18,281 nt of DNA from positions 1 to 18,281 of the forward strand of contig JBNKKH010000029.1 in assembly GCA_050291725.1 (NCBI GenBank), written 5' to 3'. The stretch is from JAAGZL01 sp050291725. GTDB taxonomy: Bacteria > Pseudomonadota > Gammaproteobacteria > Chromatiales > Chromatiaceae. How positions within the stretch are numbered: position 1 is the stretch's first letter; each line of letters opens with the position of its first letter. Positions 5,637 to 13,970 of the stretch are shown piece by piece. Position numbers and translations under genes: made by a program. Below the pieces are notes generated by a model, which saw only the letters and a list, made by a program, of their open reading frames with translations, searched no databases and was not told the DNA's origin.

Positions 5637-8072
5637 CTAGAAGAGCTCTTTTGATTCCCCTTGGCTTTCAGGGAGAGAGCCTTCGGTGGCAAAGCTGTCA
5701 GCCGCGTCAAAATTTGGAACCTCAGGGGCATATTCGGCGCGAAAGACCTCGTATATGGCGTCTTTCTGCCAAGGTGGTGCCGGATTTCCAGTTTTTGGAT
5801 CAATGCGGATGGCGACCATATCAGCAGGCATTTCGAGCGGCTCTTCTTCGGAGCCTTGTAACACGCGTTGCATATACTTAATCCAGGCTGGCAGGGCGGC
5901 TTTGCCGCCAACCTCGTTGTTGCCCAGGGGGGATGAGGAGTCAAAACCAACCCAAACTATTGCTACATGGGAGCGATTGAAGCCGTTAAACCAAGCATCA
6001 CGCTGATCGTTGGTGGTTCCGGTCTTGCCAGCTATATCTTTGCGTCCCAACTTCTTGGCTTTGGTTGCTGTGCCGTGTTGAACTACATCGCGCATCATAG
6101 AGTTCATGAGATAGTAGTTCTGGGGTGAAATTACCCGCGGAGCCACGCCAGAGGACGCGTGTGCGGGGTAGATTGGTTTGCCTTGCTCATCAAGATTGGC
6201 GCTCTGTGGGCACTCTGCGCAGACCTGAAGAGGTTGGGCTGCAAATATGGTTTCATCTCTGCCGTTCAATATCTTCTGGATGAAGTATGGTTTTACTTTG
6301 AAGCCGCCGTTCGCTAATACTGCATAGCCTTCTGCCATCTGCAGAGGGGTTACGGTGCCGCTTCCAAGGGCCAGGGATAGGCTTTTAGGCAGGTCGTTAG
6401 GATCAAATCCAAATAGTTGGGCATGATTGAGCGCGTACTCTATACCTATGGAGCGCAGCAGTCTTATTGATACCAGGTTGCGAGAGTTGGTTAGTGCATG
6501 GCGCAGGCGCGTGGGGCCGTAGAATTTGCCGCTGTAGTTTTGTGGACGCCAATCGGACTCTAGTCTATGGTCCCTGATTACGATAGGGGCGTCATTGATT
6601 ATACTTGCTGCGGTATATCCTGCCTTAAGGGCAGCGGAGTAGACGAAGGCTTTAAACCCAGATCCAGGCTGTCTCTTCGCCTGGATTACCCGGTTGAACT
6701 TGCTTAGATAGTAATCAAAGCCTCCCGTCAGAGAGCGTATAGCACCGTTGTTTGGGTCTAAGGCAACCAGGGCACCCTGTATTGCCGGGATTTGGGCTAA
6801 ACGCCAAACGGTTTTGTTTTTGCCAGGTGTTTGTATAACTCGTATCAGATCTCCCGGTTTGAGTATGTCAGCGGCTTTTTTGGGTTGTTTGCCGCGACGG
6901 TTCTCATTTATATAGGGTCTAGCCCAGCTTAAGCCATCCCACTCTATACTTGCATGCTTGTCTGATCCTAGGTAGATACTGGCGCTCTGGTCAGCAACTT
7001 TGGTAACAAGAGCGGGAACAAGCGTTCCTACCTTTCTTGTGTCGCGTAGGATCTGATCCATAGCTGCATTATCGGTTTCAGAGTTGATCTCAAAGTGTTG
7101 TTCCGCGCCTCGATATCCATGTCTCTGGCTATATTCGATTAGGGTTTCACGTAGGGCGGTCTCTGCGCTGATTTGAGATTTTGAATCAATGGTGGTGTAG
7201 ACGCGTAAGCCCTCAGTGTAGGCTTTACCCCCAAATCTACGCACCATCTCAGAGCGAACCATTTCAGCTATGTAGGGCGCATCTAGCACAGCTTTTGATC
7301 CATGCAATTTGGCGGTTACTGGCTGATTTAGTGTTTCAGATAGCTCCTTCTGAGAAATGAAGCCTAGTTTAGCCATGCGTTTTAGCACGTAGTCTCTTCG
7401 CAGGAGGGCGCGGGTTGGATTTATTATTGGGTTGTATCTGGAGGGTGCTTTGGGCAGGCCGGCGATCATTGCCATCTGCGCAATATTAAGCTCGTGTATA
7501 TATTTCCCGTAATAGACCTCTGCTGCTGCGCCTATGCCATAGGAGCGGTTGCCGAGATATATTTTATTCAGATATAGCTCTAGAATCTCCTCTTTAGTGA
7601 GAGCCCCTTCAATTCTAAGGGATAGTAGTATTTCGTTTAATTTGCGGGTATAGGTCTTTTTGCTGCTTAGGTAGAAGTTGCGGGCAACCTGCATGGTAAT
7701 GGTGCTGCCGCCTTGACTGCGTTTGCCGGTGAGAATTAGCTGTACTGCCGCCCTGGCGATTCCGCGATAATCTACCCCTGGGTGATGGAAAAAACGATCA
7801 TCCTCTGCTGCTAGAAAGGCGTGGATGAGCTGTCGCGGAATTTGGTTGTATTTCAAAGGGCTGCGACGTTTTTCTCCAAACTCTGCCATGAGCTTCTGAT
7901 CGCTGGTATAGACTCTTAGCGGAACTTGTAGCTCTACCTCTCGTAGATTATCAATGGATGGTAGTTTGGGTTCGAGATGCAGGTAGACGGCAACCACGGC
8001 AACGGTGCCCAGGGTCAGACCTAGCATTAGTAGGCTCAATAAGCCTTTAATAATCTTCAGTAACAGCTTCAT
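5637..8072 (-). CDS. mrcA: Penicillin-binding protein 1A, bifunctional glycosyltransferase/transpeptidase
   Basis: Polymerises lipid II into glycan strands and cross-links them in the periplasm while anchored in the inner membrane. The 811-residue protein has an N-terminal membrane anchor at about 7-31, then a GT51 glycosyltransferase at about 55-230: catalytic Glu90 in EDDRFFHHPGVD, GGSTITMQVARN at 121-132, and KEEILELYLNKIYLGN. An OB-like insert at about 340-430 is typical of gammaproteobacterial PBP1A. The transpeptidase at about 430-740 has SGFK with nucleophile Ser471, SRN at 530-532 and KTGT at 683-686. All catalytic motifs are intact. Length is near the usual 800-850. The start fits the anchor, but no clear Shine-Dalgarno precedes it, so initiation may be weak. 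It is divergent from pilM, the conserved ponA-pilMNOPQ arrangement, linking cell-wall synthesis with the pilus machine that crosses the wall. Confidence 0.97.
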   Translation of the reverse strand: MKLLLKIIKGLLSLLMLGLTLGTVAVVAVYLHLEPKLPSIDNLREVELQVPLRVYTSDQKLMAEFGEKRRSPLKYNQIPRQLIHAFLAAEDDRFFHHPGVDYRGIARAAVQLILTGKRSQGGSTITMQVARNFYLSSKKTYTRKLNEILLSLRIEGALTKEEILELYLNKIYLGNRSYGIGAAAEVYYGKYIHELNIAQMAMIAGLPKAPSRYNPIINPTRALLRRDYVLKRMAKLGFISQKELSETLNQPVTAKLHGSKAVLDAPYIAEMVRSEMVRRFGGKAYTEGLRVYTTIDSKSQISAETALRETLIEYSQRHGYRGAEQHFEINSETDNAAMDQILRDTRKVGTLVPALVTKVADQSASIYLGSDKHASIEWDGLSWARPYINENRRGKQPKKAADILKPGDLIRVIQTPGKNKTVWRLAQIPAIQGALVALDPNNGAIRSLTGGFDYYLSKFNRVIQAKRQPGSGFKAFVYSAALKAGYTAASIINDAPIVIRDHRLESDWRPQNYSGKFYGPTRLRHALTNSRNLVSIRLLRSIGIEYALNHAQLFGFDPNDLPKSLSLALGSGTVTPLQMAEGYAVLANGGFKVKPYFIQKILNGRDETIFAAQPLQVCAECPQSANLDEQGKPIYPAHASSGVAPRVISPQNYYLMNSMMRDVVQHGTATKAKKLGRKDIAGKTGTTNDQRDAWFNGFNRSHVAIVWVGFDSSSPLGNNEVGGKAALPAWIKYMQRVLQGSEEEPLEMPADMVAIRIDPKTGNPAPPWQKDAIYEVFRAEYAPEVPNFDAADSFATEGSLPESQGESKELF

Positions 8073-8289
8073 AAGTAGTTATATAAATCGTTCCCTGGAT
8101 GAGGTATAGATATTATCAATCATTCTCCCAAACTAAGCTATATTGACTTTTATGTGAACTGAGTACACTTTTTTTTGTTAAATTGTTTTACAAAAAAATC
8201 ATTAACTGCTATATAGTTAAGCACACTTGTTAAAGAAAATTATTTAAGATATATTCCAATACAGAAATAATCAGGGGAAGGACAGGTAT
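8073..8289. promoter_or_regulatory. Divergent mrcA / pilM control region
   Basis: A 217-bp AT-rich spacer between divergent start codons. It contains a perfect 9-bp inverted repeat TTTTTTTGT (8170-8178) / ACAAAAAAA (8190-8198) with an 11-nt loop, and a 6-bp one TTAACT (8202-8207) / AGTTAA (8215-8220) around an AT-rich core. These A/T tracts resemble bent-DNA or nucleoid-protein binding stretches (inference). A pilM promoter is listed separately. I see no convincing promoter hexamers on the mrcA side. Confidence 0.5.
8227..8255 (+). promoter_or_regulatory. Candidate sigma-70 promoter for pilMNOPQ
   Basis: TTGTTA (8227-8232) and TATATT (8250-8255) match the -35 and -10 consensus at 4/6 and 5/6 positions, with ideal 17-bp spacing. 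They would start transcription near 8262, about 28 nt upstream of the pilM ATG, with a GGGGAAGGA Shine-Dalgarno in the leader. The region is AT-rich, so a chance match is possible, but position and spacing are right. Confidence 0.5.
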
Positions 8290-9366
8290 ATGTTACCCTT
8301 TTTAGGAACCAATCAGGGTCCGGTTCTCGGGCTCGATATAAGCTCGACAGCTGTAAAGCTGTTGGAGTTGAGCCGTTCTGGAGGCAAGTCCGGCGCAAGA
8401 CATAGGGTTGAGTACTATGGCGTGGAGGTTTTGCCTCCAGATGCCGTGGTGGAAAAGAATATAGCTGATGTTGAGGCTGTTGGTGAGGCTATACGCAATG
8501 TGGTGCGCCGATCAGGTAGTCGCGCCAAGCGGGCTGCTGTTGCGGTTTCTGGGTCTGCCGTGATCACCAAGATCATTACTATGCCTTCTTCTCTCTCCGA
8601 TACTGAAATGGAGAGTCAGATTCAGTTGGAAGCAGATCAATACATTCCCTACCCTCTGGAGGAGGTCAATATCGACTTCGAGGTGTTTGGCCCAAACGAT
8701 AAAAATCCAGAGATGGTCGATGTGCTTCTAGCTGCATCCCGAAGCGAGAATGTGGAAAATCGCGTCTCTGCTCTGGAAATTGCCGGGCTGAGTGCTGCTG
8801 TGGTGGATGTAGAGGCGTACGCCATGGAAAATGCCTTCTCCCTAGTTACAGAGCAGTTGCCTGACTTTGGTGTTGATCAAACCATCGCTATTGTCGATAT
8901 TGGCGCAACTAATACTGCGCTTAATGTTCTGCATAACAACAAGATTATCTACACTAGAGAGCAGAGTTTTGGCGGCAAGCAGTTAACTGAAGAGATTCAG
9001 CGCCGTTACGGGCTTTCGCAAGAAGAAGCGGGAATGGCGAAACGACAAGGCGGTTTGCCGGATAACTATGTGTCTGAAGTGCTGGAGCCGTTCAAAGAAG
9101 CACTGGCGCAGCAAGTTAGCAGATCTTTGCAATTTTTCTTCTCTTCCAGCGCTTACAACAGCGTCGATCATATTGTGTTGGCGGGAGGGTGTTCTTCCAT
9201 TTCTGCGATCGATGAGTTAGTTGAGGAAAAGATTGGTACTCCAACCATAATTGCAAATCCATTTAGCAATATGTCTGTTTCGTCCAACGTTAAGCCGCAG
9301 AGTTTGAGTAATGATGCGCCATCTTTAATGATTGCCTGTGGTTTGGCATTAAGGAGCTTTGACTGA
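8290..9366 (+). CDS. pilM: Type IV pilus assembly protein PilM
   Basis: Cytoplasmic actin/FtsA-like protein of the type IV pilus inner-membrane alignment complex; it binds the cytoplasmic N-terminus of PilN and connects the complex to the motor. The 358-residue protein matches the usual length of about 350. LGLDISSTAVKLLELSR (13-29) is the phosphate-1 motif of the actin-like ATPase fold, and IAIVDIGATNTALNVL (about 198-213) is phosphate-2. VLAGGCSSI (about 296-304) is the adenosine-binding segment. The pilus gene order is standard: pilN starts 1 bp after the stop. The ATG has a strong GGGGAAGGA Shine-Dalgarno. First gene of the operon, probably transcribed from the promoter at 8227-8255. Confidence 0.97.
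   Translation: MLPFLGTNQGPVLGLDISSTAVKLLELSRSGGKSGARHRVEYYGVEVLPPDAVVEKNIADVEAVGEAIRNVVRRSGSRAKRAAVAVSGSAVITKIITMPSSLSDTEMESQIQLEADQYIPYPLEEVNIDFEVFGPNDKNPEMVDVLLAASRSENVENRVSALEIAGLSAAVVDVEAYAMENAFSLVTEQLPDFGVDQTIAIVDIGATNTALNVLHNNKIIYTREQSFGGKQLTEEIQRRYGLSQEEAGMAKRQGGLPDNYVSEVLEPFKEALAQQVSRSLQFFFSSSAYNSVDHIVLAGGCSSISAIDELVEEKIGTPTIIANPFSNMSVSSNVKPQSLSNDAPSLMIACGLALRSFD
9351..9356 (+). promoter_or_regulatory. Shine-Dalgarno that decides the pilN start
   Basis: AAGGAG lies inside the end of pilM, 11 nt before the ATG at 9368 but only 2 nt before an in-frame TTG at 9359. This favours the ATG, which also gives the typical PilN beginning MARINLLPWR. Confidence 0.75.
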
Positions 9367-9367
9367 A

Positions 9368-9955
9368 ATGGCACGAATTAATCTACTACCCTGGCGAGAG
9401 GAGCTTAGGAAGCAGCGCCAACGTGAATTTGGATTTATGGTCATTGGTGCGCTGTTTGTGACTTTGTTGTTGGGATTGTATGTAAACCTGCATATATCCG
9501 GCATGATAGATCACCAGAAGGCTCGTAACGGATTCATGAAAAAAGAGATTGCCTTGATGGATCAAAAAATCAAAGAGATAAAGGATCTAGAAAAGACCAA
9601 GGCAAAACTTCTTGCCAGGATCAATATAATCCAGGAGTTGCAGAGCAGCCGTCCGGAAATTGTACATCTGTTTGATGAGTTAGTGACCAGAACGCCTGAT
9701 GGTTCCTATCTAACCGAAGTTAATCAGAAGGGTAAGTCGGTTACAATTAATGGCAGAGCGCAATCTAATGCTCGTGTCTCTTCCTATATGAGAAATGTAG
9801 ATGCCTCTCAATGGTTGGGAGATCCATCTCTTCAGGTGATTGAGAATAAGGATAAGACAGGCACTGGTATGAGCCATTTCACCTTGAAGGTAAAACAGAT
9901 CAATAAGAAAGCTAAATCAGAGGGAGAAGCTGCTCCAGAAGGGGGTGCGCAGTGA
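9368..9955 (+). CDS. pilN: Type IV pilus assembly protein PilN
   Basis: Inner-membrane alignment protein; its short cytoplasmic N-terminus (MARINLLPWR) is the known docking peptide for PilM, and its periplasmic part pairs with PilO. The 195-residue protein has one membrane helix at about 22-41, a coiled-coil-prone Lys/Glu-rich stretch at about 47-95, and a C-terminal ferredoxin-like domain. The Lys/Glu/Gly tail (about 175-195) looks disordered. I chose ATG 9368 over the upstream in-frame TTG at 9359 because of Shine-Dalgarno spacing and the family N-terminus. The stop overlaps the pilO start by 4 bp (GTGA), so the two are translationally coupled. Confidence 0.96.
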   Translation: MARINLLPWREELRKQRQREFGFMVIGALFVTLLLGLYVNLHISGMIDHQKARNGFMKKEIALMDQKIKEIKDLEKTKAKLLARINIIQELQSSRPEIVHLFDELVTRTPDGSYLTEVNQKGKSVTINGRAQSNARVSSYMRNVDASQWLGDPSLQVIENKDKTGTGMSHFTLKVKQINKKAKSEGEAAPEGGAQ

Positions 9956-10569
9956 ACTTGGATGACTTAAATAATCTGGAACTCTCTGATATTGGAGATT
10001 GGCCAAACGCAGCTAAGGCTCTGGCCACTCTGTTGTTGTGTGTTCTACTAGGTGTGGCTTGGTACTATGTTTTTACACAAGACCAACTTGTGGATCTAGA
10101 GAGGGTTGAGAAGCAAGAGCTCGTTTTGAAAAAGGAGTTTGAAAATAAGCAGAAAAAAGCGGCTAATCTAGATGCATACAAAAAGCAGCTTAAAGAGATG
10201 AGGCAATCATTTAATGCAATGTTGCAACAGTTGCCGGATAGATCTGAGGTGGCCGATTTATTGGTTGATGTCTCTCAGACGGGCTTGGCAGCAGGGCTTG
10301 AGTTTGAGTTATTTGATCCTGCAGGAGAGGTGGCGAAAGAGTTTTATGCTGAGCTGCCAATTAACATAAGGGTCATAGGGGACTATCATGAATTTGGGGA
10401 ATTTATCAGTGGATTGGCTGCGTTGCCGCGTATTGTAACTATCCATGATGTGAATATCACACCCCGAAAGAAAGGTAGGAAAGGAGCGGCAGTTTCGCCA
10501 GGTGGTGATTTAGTTCTTCAGGCAGTAGCTAAAACTTACCGCTATCTGGATGAGGAGGACGAGAAATGA
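9952..10569 (+). CDS. pilO: Type IV pilus assembly protein PilO
   Basis: Inner-membrane partner of PilN; the heterodimer holds the PilP lipoprotein and so aligns motor and secretin. The 205-residue protein has a short cytoplasmic tail, one membrane helix at about 22-41, a periplasmic coiled coil at about 46-95 (rich in Lys/Glu) and a C-terminal ferredoxin-like domain (DYHEFGEFISGLAALPRIVTI, about 143-163). It starts with GTG, overlapping the pilN stop; a purine-rich GAAGGGGG lies upstream. Its stop overlaps the pilP ATG (ATGA). Length and order are normal. Confidence 0.96.
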   Translation: MNLDDLNNLELSDIGDWPNAAKALATLLLCVLLGVAWYYVFTQDQLVDLERVEKQELVLKKEFENKQKKAANLDAYKKQLKEMRQSFNAMLQQLPDRSEVADLLVDVSQTGLAAGLEFELFDPAGEVAKEFYAELPINIRVIGDYHEFGEFISGLAALPRIVTIHDVNITPRKKGRKGAAVSPGGDLVLQAVAKTYRYLDEEDEK

Positions 10570-11102
10570 GTAGGGCATGGTATGTCAGCATGCGTACGCT
10601 TCTGATACTTGGCTTATCTACGCTTTTGGTGTCTTGCGGGGGTGATGGGATGCAGGACCTGAGGCAGTATGTAAAGAAAGTAAAAGCTAGAAAGCCTGGT
10701 CGTATAGAGCCGTTACCCGAGATAAAGCAGATTGAGACTTTTGTCTATTCTCAAGGAGATAGTCGCAATCCATTTCAGTTGTCTCAAGCTTCTGAAGCTG
10801 AAGAGATGGCGCAGGCAGGGGACGGGCTAGCACCGGATTTCAACCGTCGCAAAGAGGAGCTGGAGCAGTTTCCTCTGGATAGTATCAGGATGGTTGGTAC
10901 AGTCGATATGGAAAGTACAGTCTGGGGTTTGGTGAGGACGTCAGATAGAACCATCCATAAAGTCAAAGTTGGTAACTACATGGGGCAGAACCATGGCCAG
11001 GTTACTAGCATTACAGAAGATAAAATTGAATTGACGGAGATCATTCCAAAGAAGCCTAAAGGTTATATGGAAAGGCAGGCGTCGGTATCACTGAGCGAAT
11101 AA
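10566..11102 (+). CDS. pilP: Type IV pilus lipoprotein PilP
   Basis: Inner-membrane lipoprotein that bridges PilN/PilO to the N0 domain of the PilQ secretin. The 178-residue protein has a lipoprotein signal peptide with lipobox LVSC and acylation at Cys24, then an extended linker (about 28-75) containing DSRNPFQ, the conserved PilP motif, and a C-terminal beta-sandwich (about 95-165: IRMVGTVDMESTVWGLV, then VGNYMGQNHGQV). A strong GAGGAGGA lies upstream of the ATG. An internal ATG at codon 9 would also give a normal signal peptide, but the first ATG is better placed. It is followed 12 bp later by pilQ. Confidence 0.96.
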   Translation: MSRAWYVSMRTLLILGLSTLLVSCGGDGMQDLRQYVKKVKARKPGRIEPLPEIKQIETFVYSQGDSRNPFQLSQASEAEEMAQAGDGLAPDFNRRKEELEQFPLDSIRMVGTVDMESTVWGLVRTSDRTIHKVKVGNYMGQNHGQVTSITEDKIELTEIIPKKPKGYMERQASVSLSE

Positions 11103-11114
11103 GTCAGAGGATCA

Positions 11115-13301
11115 ATGATGAAACATTCATTAGCTAACACATCATACAAGCGAATTAGTGTCAGGGACAGTAGAGGGCCAAGCGTGTATAGATTGGCCGT
11201 ATGGTTATTGTTGACCTCGCTGTTTTTAACTATGCCAGGTATTACACTAGCCGGAGGAAATGTTTTACAGGATATCAGTGTGTCATCGCTGCCTGGGAAT
11301 ATAGTTGAGATAACCTTAACGGCGCAGTCGCCAGTGTCTCTGCCGAAGAGTTTTGCCACGGACAGTCCGGCGCGTATTGCGATTGATCTGCCAGGGATGA
11401 AAAGTGCAATAGCAAAGAAGACCCAGGCTGTGGGGATTGGTATGGTGAGGAGTATAACCACTGTTGAGGCGGCAAATAGGACTCGCGTTGTGGTGAATTT
11501 ATCAGCCTCAGCTGCCCACGATATAAAAGCTGCGGGTAACAAAATTGTGTTACGTGTTAATGCCGGAAGTGCTCAAGTTGCTGCAGCAAAACCAACGTCC
11601 TCGGTATATACGGAGAAATTGGCTGCTGGGCTAGTTACCTCATCTGGATCCAAGGGGGTTCAGGACATTGACTTTCGTCGAGGAAACGATGGGGAAGGAC
11701 GGGTTGTTATCACTTTAGGTAACCCATCCACAGTTGCTGATATAAGAGAAGAAGGTGGCAAGGTTGTTCTGGATCTTATTAATACCTCATTGCCAGATAG
11801 ATTTATGCGCAAGTTCGATGTGAGCGACTTTGCCACTCCGGTTAAGATGTTTGAGGTTACATCCAAGGATAATAATGTTCGTGTAGATATAACACCTACA
11901 GGTAATTATGAGCATCTTGCATATCAAGCAAATAATACATTTGCGATAGAATTTAGGCCGATATCGGATGCTGAGAAAGAAAAGCTACAGAAAGCGAGAA
12001 ACGTTTATTCTGGAGATAGGCTGTCGCTTAACTTTCAGGAGATTGAGGTGCGAGCAGTTTTGCAATTGTTAGCAGATTTTACCGATCTTAATTTGGTTAC
12101 TAGCGATAGCGTGACAGGCTCCATAACCTTGCGTTTGCAGAATGTACCCTGGGATCAGGCTTTGGATATTATTCTCAAGGCAAAGGGATTGTCCATGCGC
12201 AAGAATAATAACGTTGTTATGGTTGCGCCTACTGAGGAGATTGCTGCTCGAGAGAAACTTGAGCTGGAATCGCAAAAACAGATAGAGGAGCTGGCCCCGC
12301 TGCGCTCAGAGTATATACAGATTAACTATGCCAAAGCTGAAGATATAGCTAACTTGTTGAAAACAGAAGGCAATGAGCTGCTAACTCCAGAGCGTGGCAA
12401 TGTTACAGTGGATTCGCGTACCAATACGCTTTTGGTTAGGGATACCCTGGCTAAGCTTGATGATATTAACCGTTTAGTTAAAAAGCTTGATATACCTGTG
12501 CGTCAGGTAATGATTGAAAGCAGAATAGTAATTGCGAACGATGATTTTGCCAAGGATCTTGGTGTTAAATTCGGCCTTGGTAGGACGTCTGACGATACTG
12601 ATACTTCACGCTGGAAGATTGCTGGTGGCCTGCCAGGTGATATTGCAAGTGCTGAAGTTGCGAGTACAAGCGTTGAAAACGAAGCCGGTAGTGGAAATCA
12701 GGCGTTGTTGGTGAATTTGCCGCAAACTCTTGATGATACCAGGGGTGGAGCAATTAACTTTATTCTGGGGAAAATGGGCTCATATCTGTTGCGTCTGGAG
12801 CTAAATGCCATGCAAAAAGAGGGCAAAGGTGAAATTATTTCAAGCCCTAGAGTTATAACCTCAGATCGCAATACAGCAACAATCAAGCAGGGTTTTGAGA
12901 TACCTTATCAAGAGGCTAGCTCCAGTGGTGCAACCACAGTTGCCTTTAAAGAGGCTGCATTGAAACTAGAGGTTACACCTCAGATTACTCCAGATGATCG
13001 GGTTATTATGGATCTTATCATTAATAAGGACAGTCCTGATTTTTCCAGAATTACCGCAGGTGTACCGCCGGTGGATACACGTGAGATTGAAACCTCTGTG
13101 CTGGTGGACAATGGTGAGACCGTAGTTCTTGGTGGTATATTTGAGCGTACTCATAGTAAAGGCACAGAAAGGGTCCCGTTCTTTGGAGATCTGCCCTATG
13201 TTGGTTTCCTGTTTAAACAGACTGCTGTTACTGACGAGAATAAAGAGCTGTTAATTTTCGTAACGCCAAAGATCCTCAAGGAGACAATAGGGATGCGCTA
13301 G
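11115..13301 (+). CDS. pilQ: Type IV pilus outer-membrane secretin PilQ
   Basis: Forms the multimeric outer-membrane gate through which the type IV pilus passes; also used for DNA uptake where competence exists. The 728-residue protein has a signal peptide with an unusually long n-region (about 25 residues), a core at 27-40 and likely cleavage after TLA46. Two AMIN domains (about 49-150 and 180-282) bind peptidoglycan. N0/STN is at about 303-372, N1 at about 400-460 (RNVTVDSRTNTLLVRD type), and the secretin barrel at about 465-725, with VPFFGDLPYVGFLFK at 687-701 and LLIFVTPKIL near the end. Two adjacent ATGs (11115, 11118) are possible; AGAGG at 11106-11110 favours the second slightly. Intact and of normal length; last gene of the operon. 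Confidence 0.97.
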   Translation: MMKHSLANTSYKRISVRDSRGPSVYRLAVWLLLTSLFLTMPGITLAGGNVLQDISVSSLPGNIVEITLTAQSPVSLPKSFATDSPARIAIDLPGMKSAIAKKTQAVGIGMVRSITTVEAANRTRVVVNLSASAAHDIKAAGNKIVLRVNAGSAQVAAAKPTSSVYTEKLAAGLVTSSGSKGVQDIDFRRGNDGEGRVVITLGNPSTVADIREEGGKVVLDLINTSLPDRFMRKFDVSDFATPVKMFEVTSKDNNVRVDITPTGNYEHLAYQANNTFAIEFRPISDAEKEKLQKARNVYSGDRLSLNFQEIEVRAVLQLLADFTDLNLVTSDSVTGSITLRLQNVPWDQALDIILKAKGLSMRKNNNVVMVAPTEEIAAREKLELESQKQIEELAPLRSEYIQINYAKAEDIANLLKTEGNELLTPERGNVTVDSRTNTLLVRDTLAKLDDINRLVKKLDIPVRQVMIESRIVIANDDFAKDLGVKFGLGRTSDDTDTSRWKIAGGLPGDIASAEVASTSVENEAGSGNQALLVNLPQTLDDTRGGAINFILGKMGSYLLRLELNAMQKEGKGEIISSPRVITSDRNTATIKQGFEIPYQEASSSGATTVAFKEAALKLEVTPQITPDDRVIMDLIINKDSPDFSRITAGVPPVDTREIETSVLVDNGETVVLGGIFERTHSKGTERVPFFGDLPYVGFLFKQTAVTDENKELLIFVTPKILKETIGMR

Positions 13302-13335
13302 CATTGGCTAATCGTACAGCCTGAGTCTAAGACCA

Positions 13336-13373
13336 ATAAAGGGGCGTGCTACTGGCACGCCCCTTTATGTTTT
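13336..13373 (+). terminator. Intrinsic terminator of pilMNOPQ
   Basis: A perfect 14-bp stem (13336-13349 with 13355-13368, GC core GGGGCGTGC/GCACGCCCC) with a 5-nt loop, followed directly by GTTTT. It lies 34 bp after the pilQ stop. It separates pilQ from aroK, which therefore needs its own promoter in 13374-13431. The A-rich 5' side also makes a partial terminator possible on the other strand, but no gene ends there. Confidence 0.9.
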
Positions 13374-13431
13374 GCCACAATGATAAGGCTAAAGTTATTA
13401 CAGTTGTCTGATTGATTATCTATATACCTAT

Positions 13432-13962
13432 ATGAATATGGCTCAAAATCCGAAAAATGTCTTTCTTGTTGGTCCTATGGGCGTGGGTAAAAGCACGATT
13501 GGGCGACAGTTAGCAAAGTTGTTGCGTATGGAGTTTGATGATACTGATCATGAAATTCAGCGTCGAACTGGAGTGGATATCCCAACGATTTTTGATTTTG
13601 AGGGAGAAGATGGATTTAGGCGCAGGGAAAGAACAGTGGTTCAGGAGTTGACTGGCAGTAACGGATTGGTGTTAGCTACCGGCGGAGGGGTTGTTCTGGA
13701 TCCGGATAATCGCCGGTGTCTTTCTGGACGCGGCGTTGTGGTCTATCTCTCCTGCTCCCCAGAACAGCAGTACGATAGAACTAGGCAGGATCGTAACCGT
13801 CCGCTACTGCAAACGGAAAACCCCATGAGCAAACTGCAAGATTTGATGGAAGAGCGTGAGCCTATTTATCGTGAGTTGGCGGATTTAGTTGTTTCCACAG
13901 AAAAACGTAGTGCGGTAGTAGTGGCTAAAGAAATAGTAATGCGGTTGAGCGAACTGGACTGA
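13432..13962 (+). CDS. aroK: Shikimate kinase AroK
   Basis: Phosphorylates shikimate to shikimate-3-phosphate with ATP in the chorismate pathway (cytoplasm). The 176-residue protein is of typical length. Walker A GPMGVGKST lies at 14-22. Shikimate-binding residues are in DDTDHEI (Asp37/Asp39), GFRRRE (Arg63) and TGGG (83-86). The LID is at about 117-126 (RQDRNRPLL), and Arg142 sits in EREPIYREL. An alternative ATG at codon 3 (13438) gives the more usual beginning MAQNPKNVFLVGPMG. Neither start has a recognisable Shine-Dalgarno, which is odd for a housekeeping gene. aroB follows after 8 bp, so the two are surely one unit. Confidence 0.96.
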   Translation: MNMAQNPKNVFLVGPMGVGKSTIGRQLAKLLRMEFDDTDHEIQRRTGVDIPTIFDFEGEDGFRRRERTVVQELTGSNGLVLATGGGVVLDPDNRRCLSGRGVVVYLSCSPEQQYDRTRQDRNRPLLQTENPMSKLQDLMEEREPIYRELADLVVSTEKRSAVVVAKEIVMRLSELD

Positions 13963-13970
13963 ACTCTATT

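Noticed and set aside
5537..5950. Open frame (137 codons) on the minus strand spanning the mrcA 3' end and the next gene
   Set aside because: Overlaps two well-supported genes in another frame; the sequence shows no domain and looks like a shifted reading of the mrcA C-terminus.
9359..9367. TTG at 9359 as the pilN start
   Set aside because: It is only 2 nt after the AAGGAG Shine-Dalgarno; the ATG at 9368 has workable spacing and gives the conserved MARINLLPWR N-terminus.
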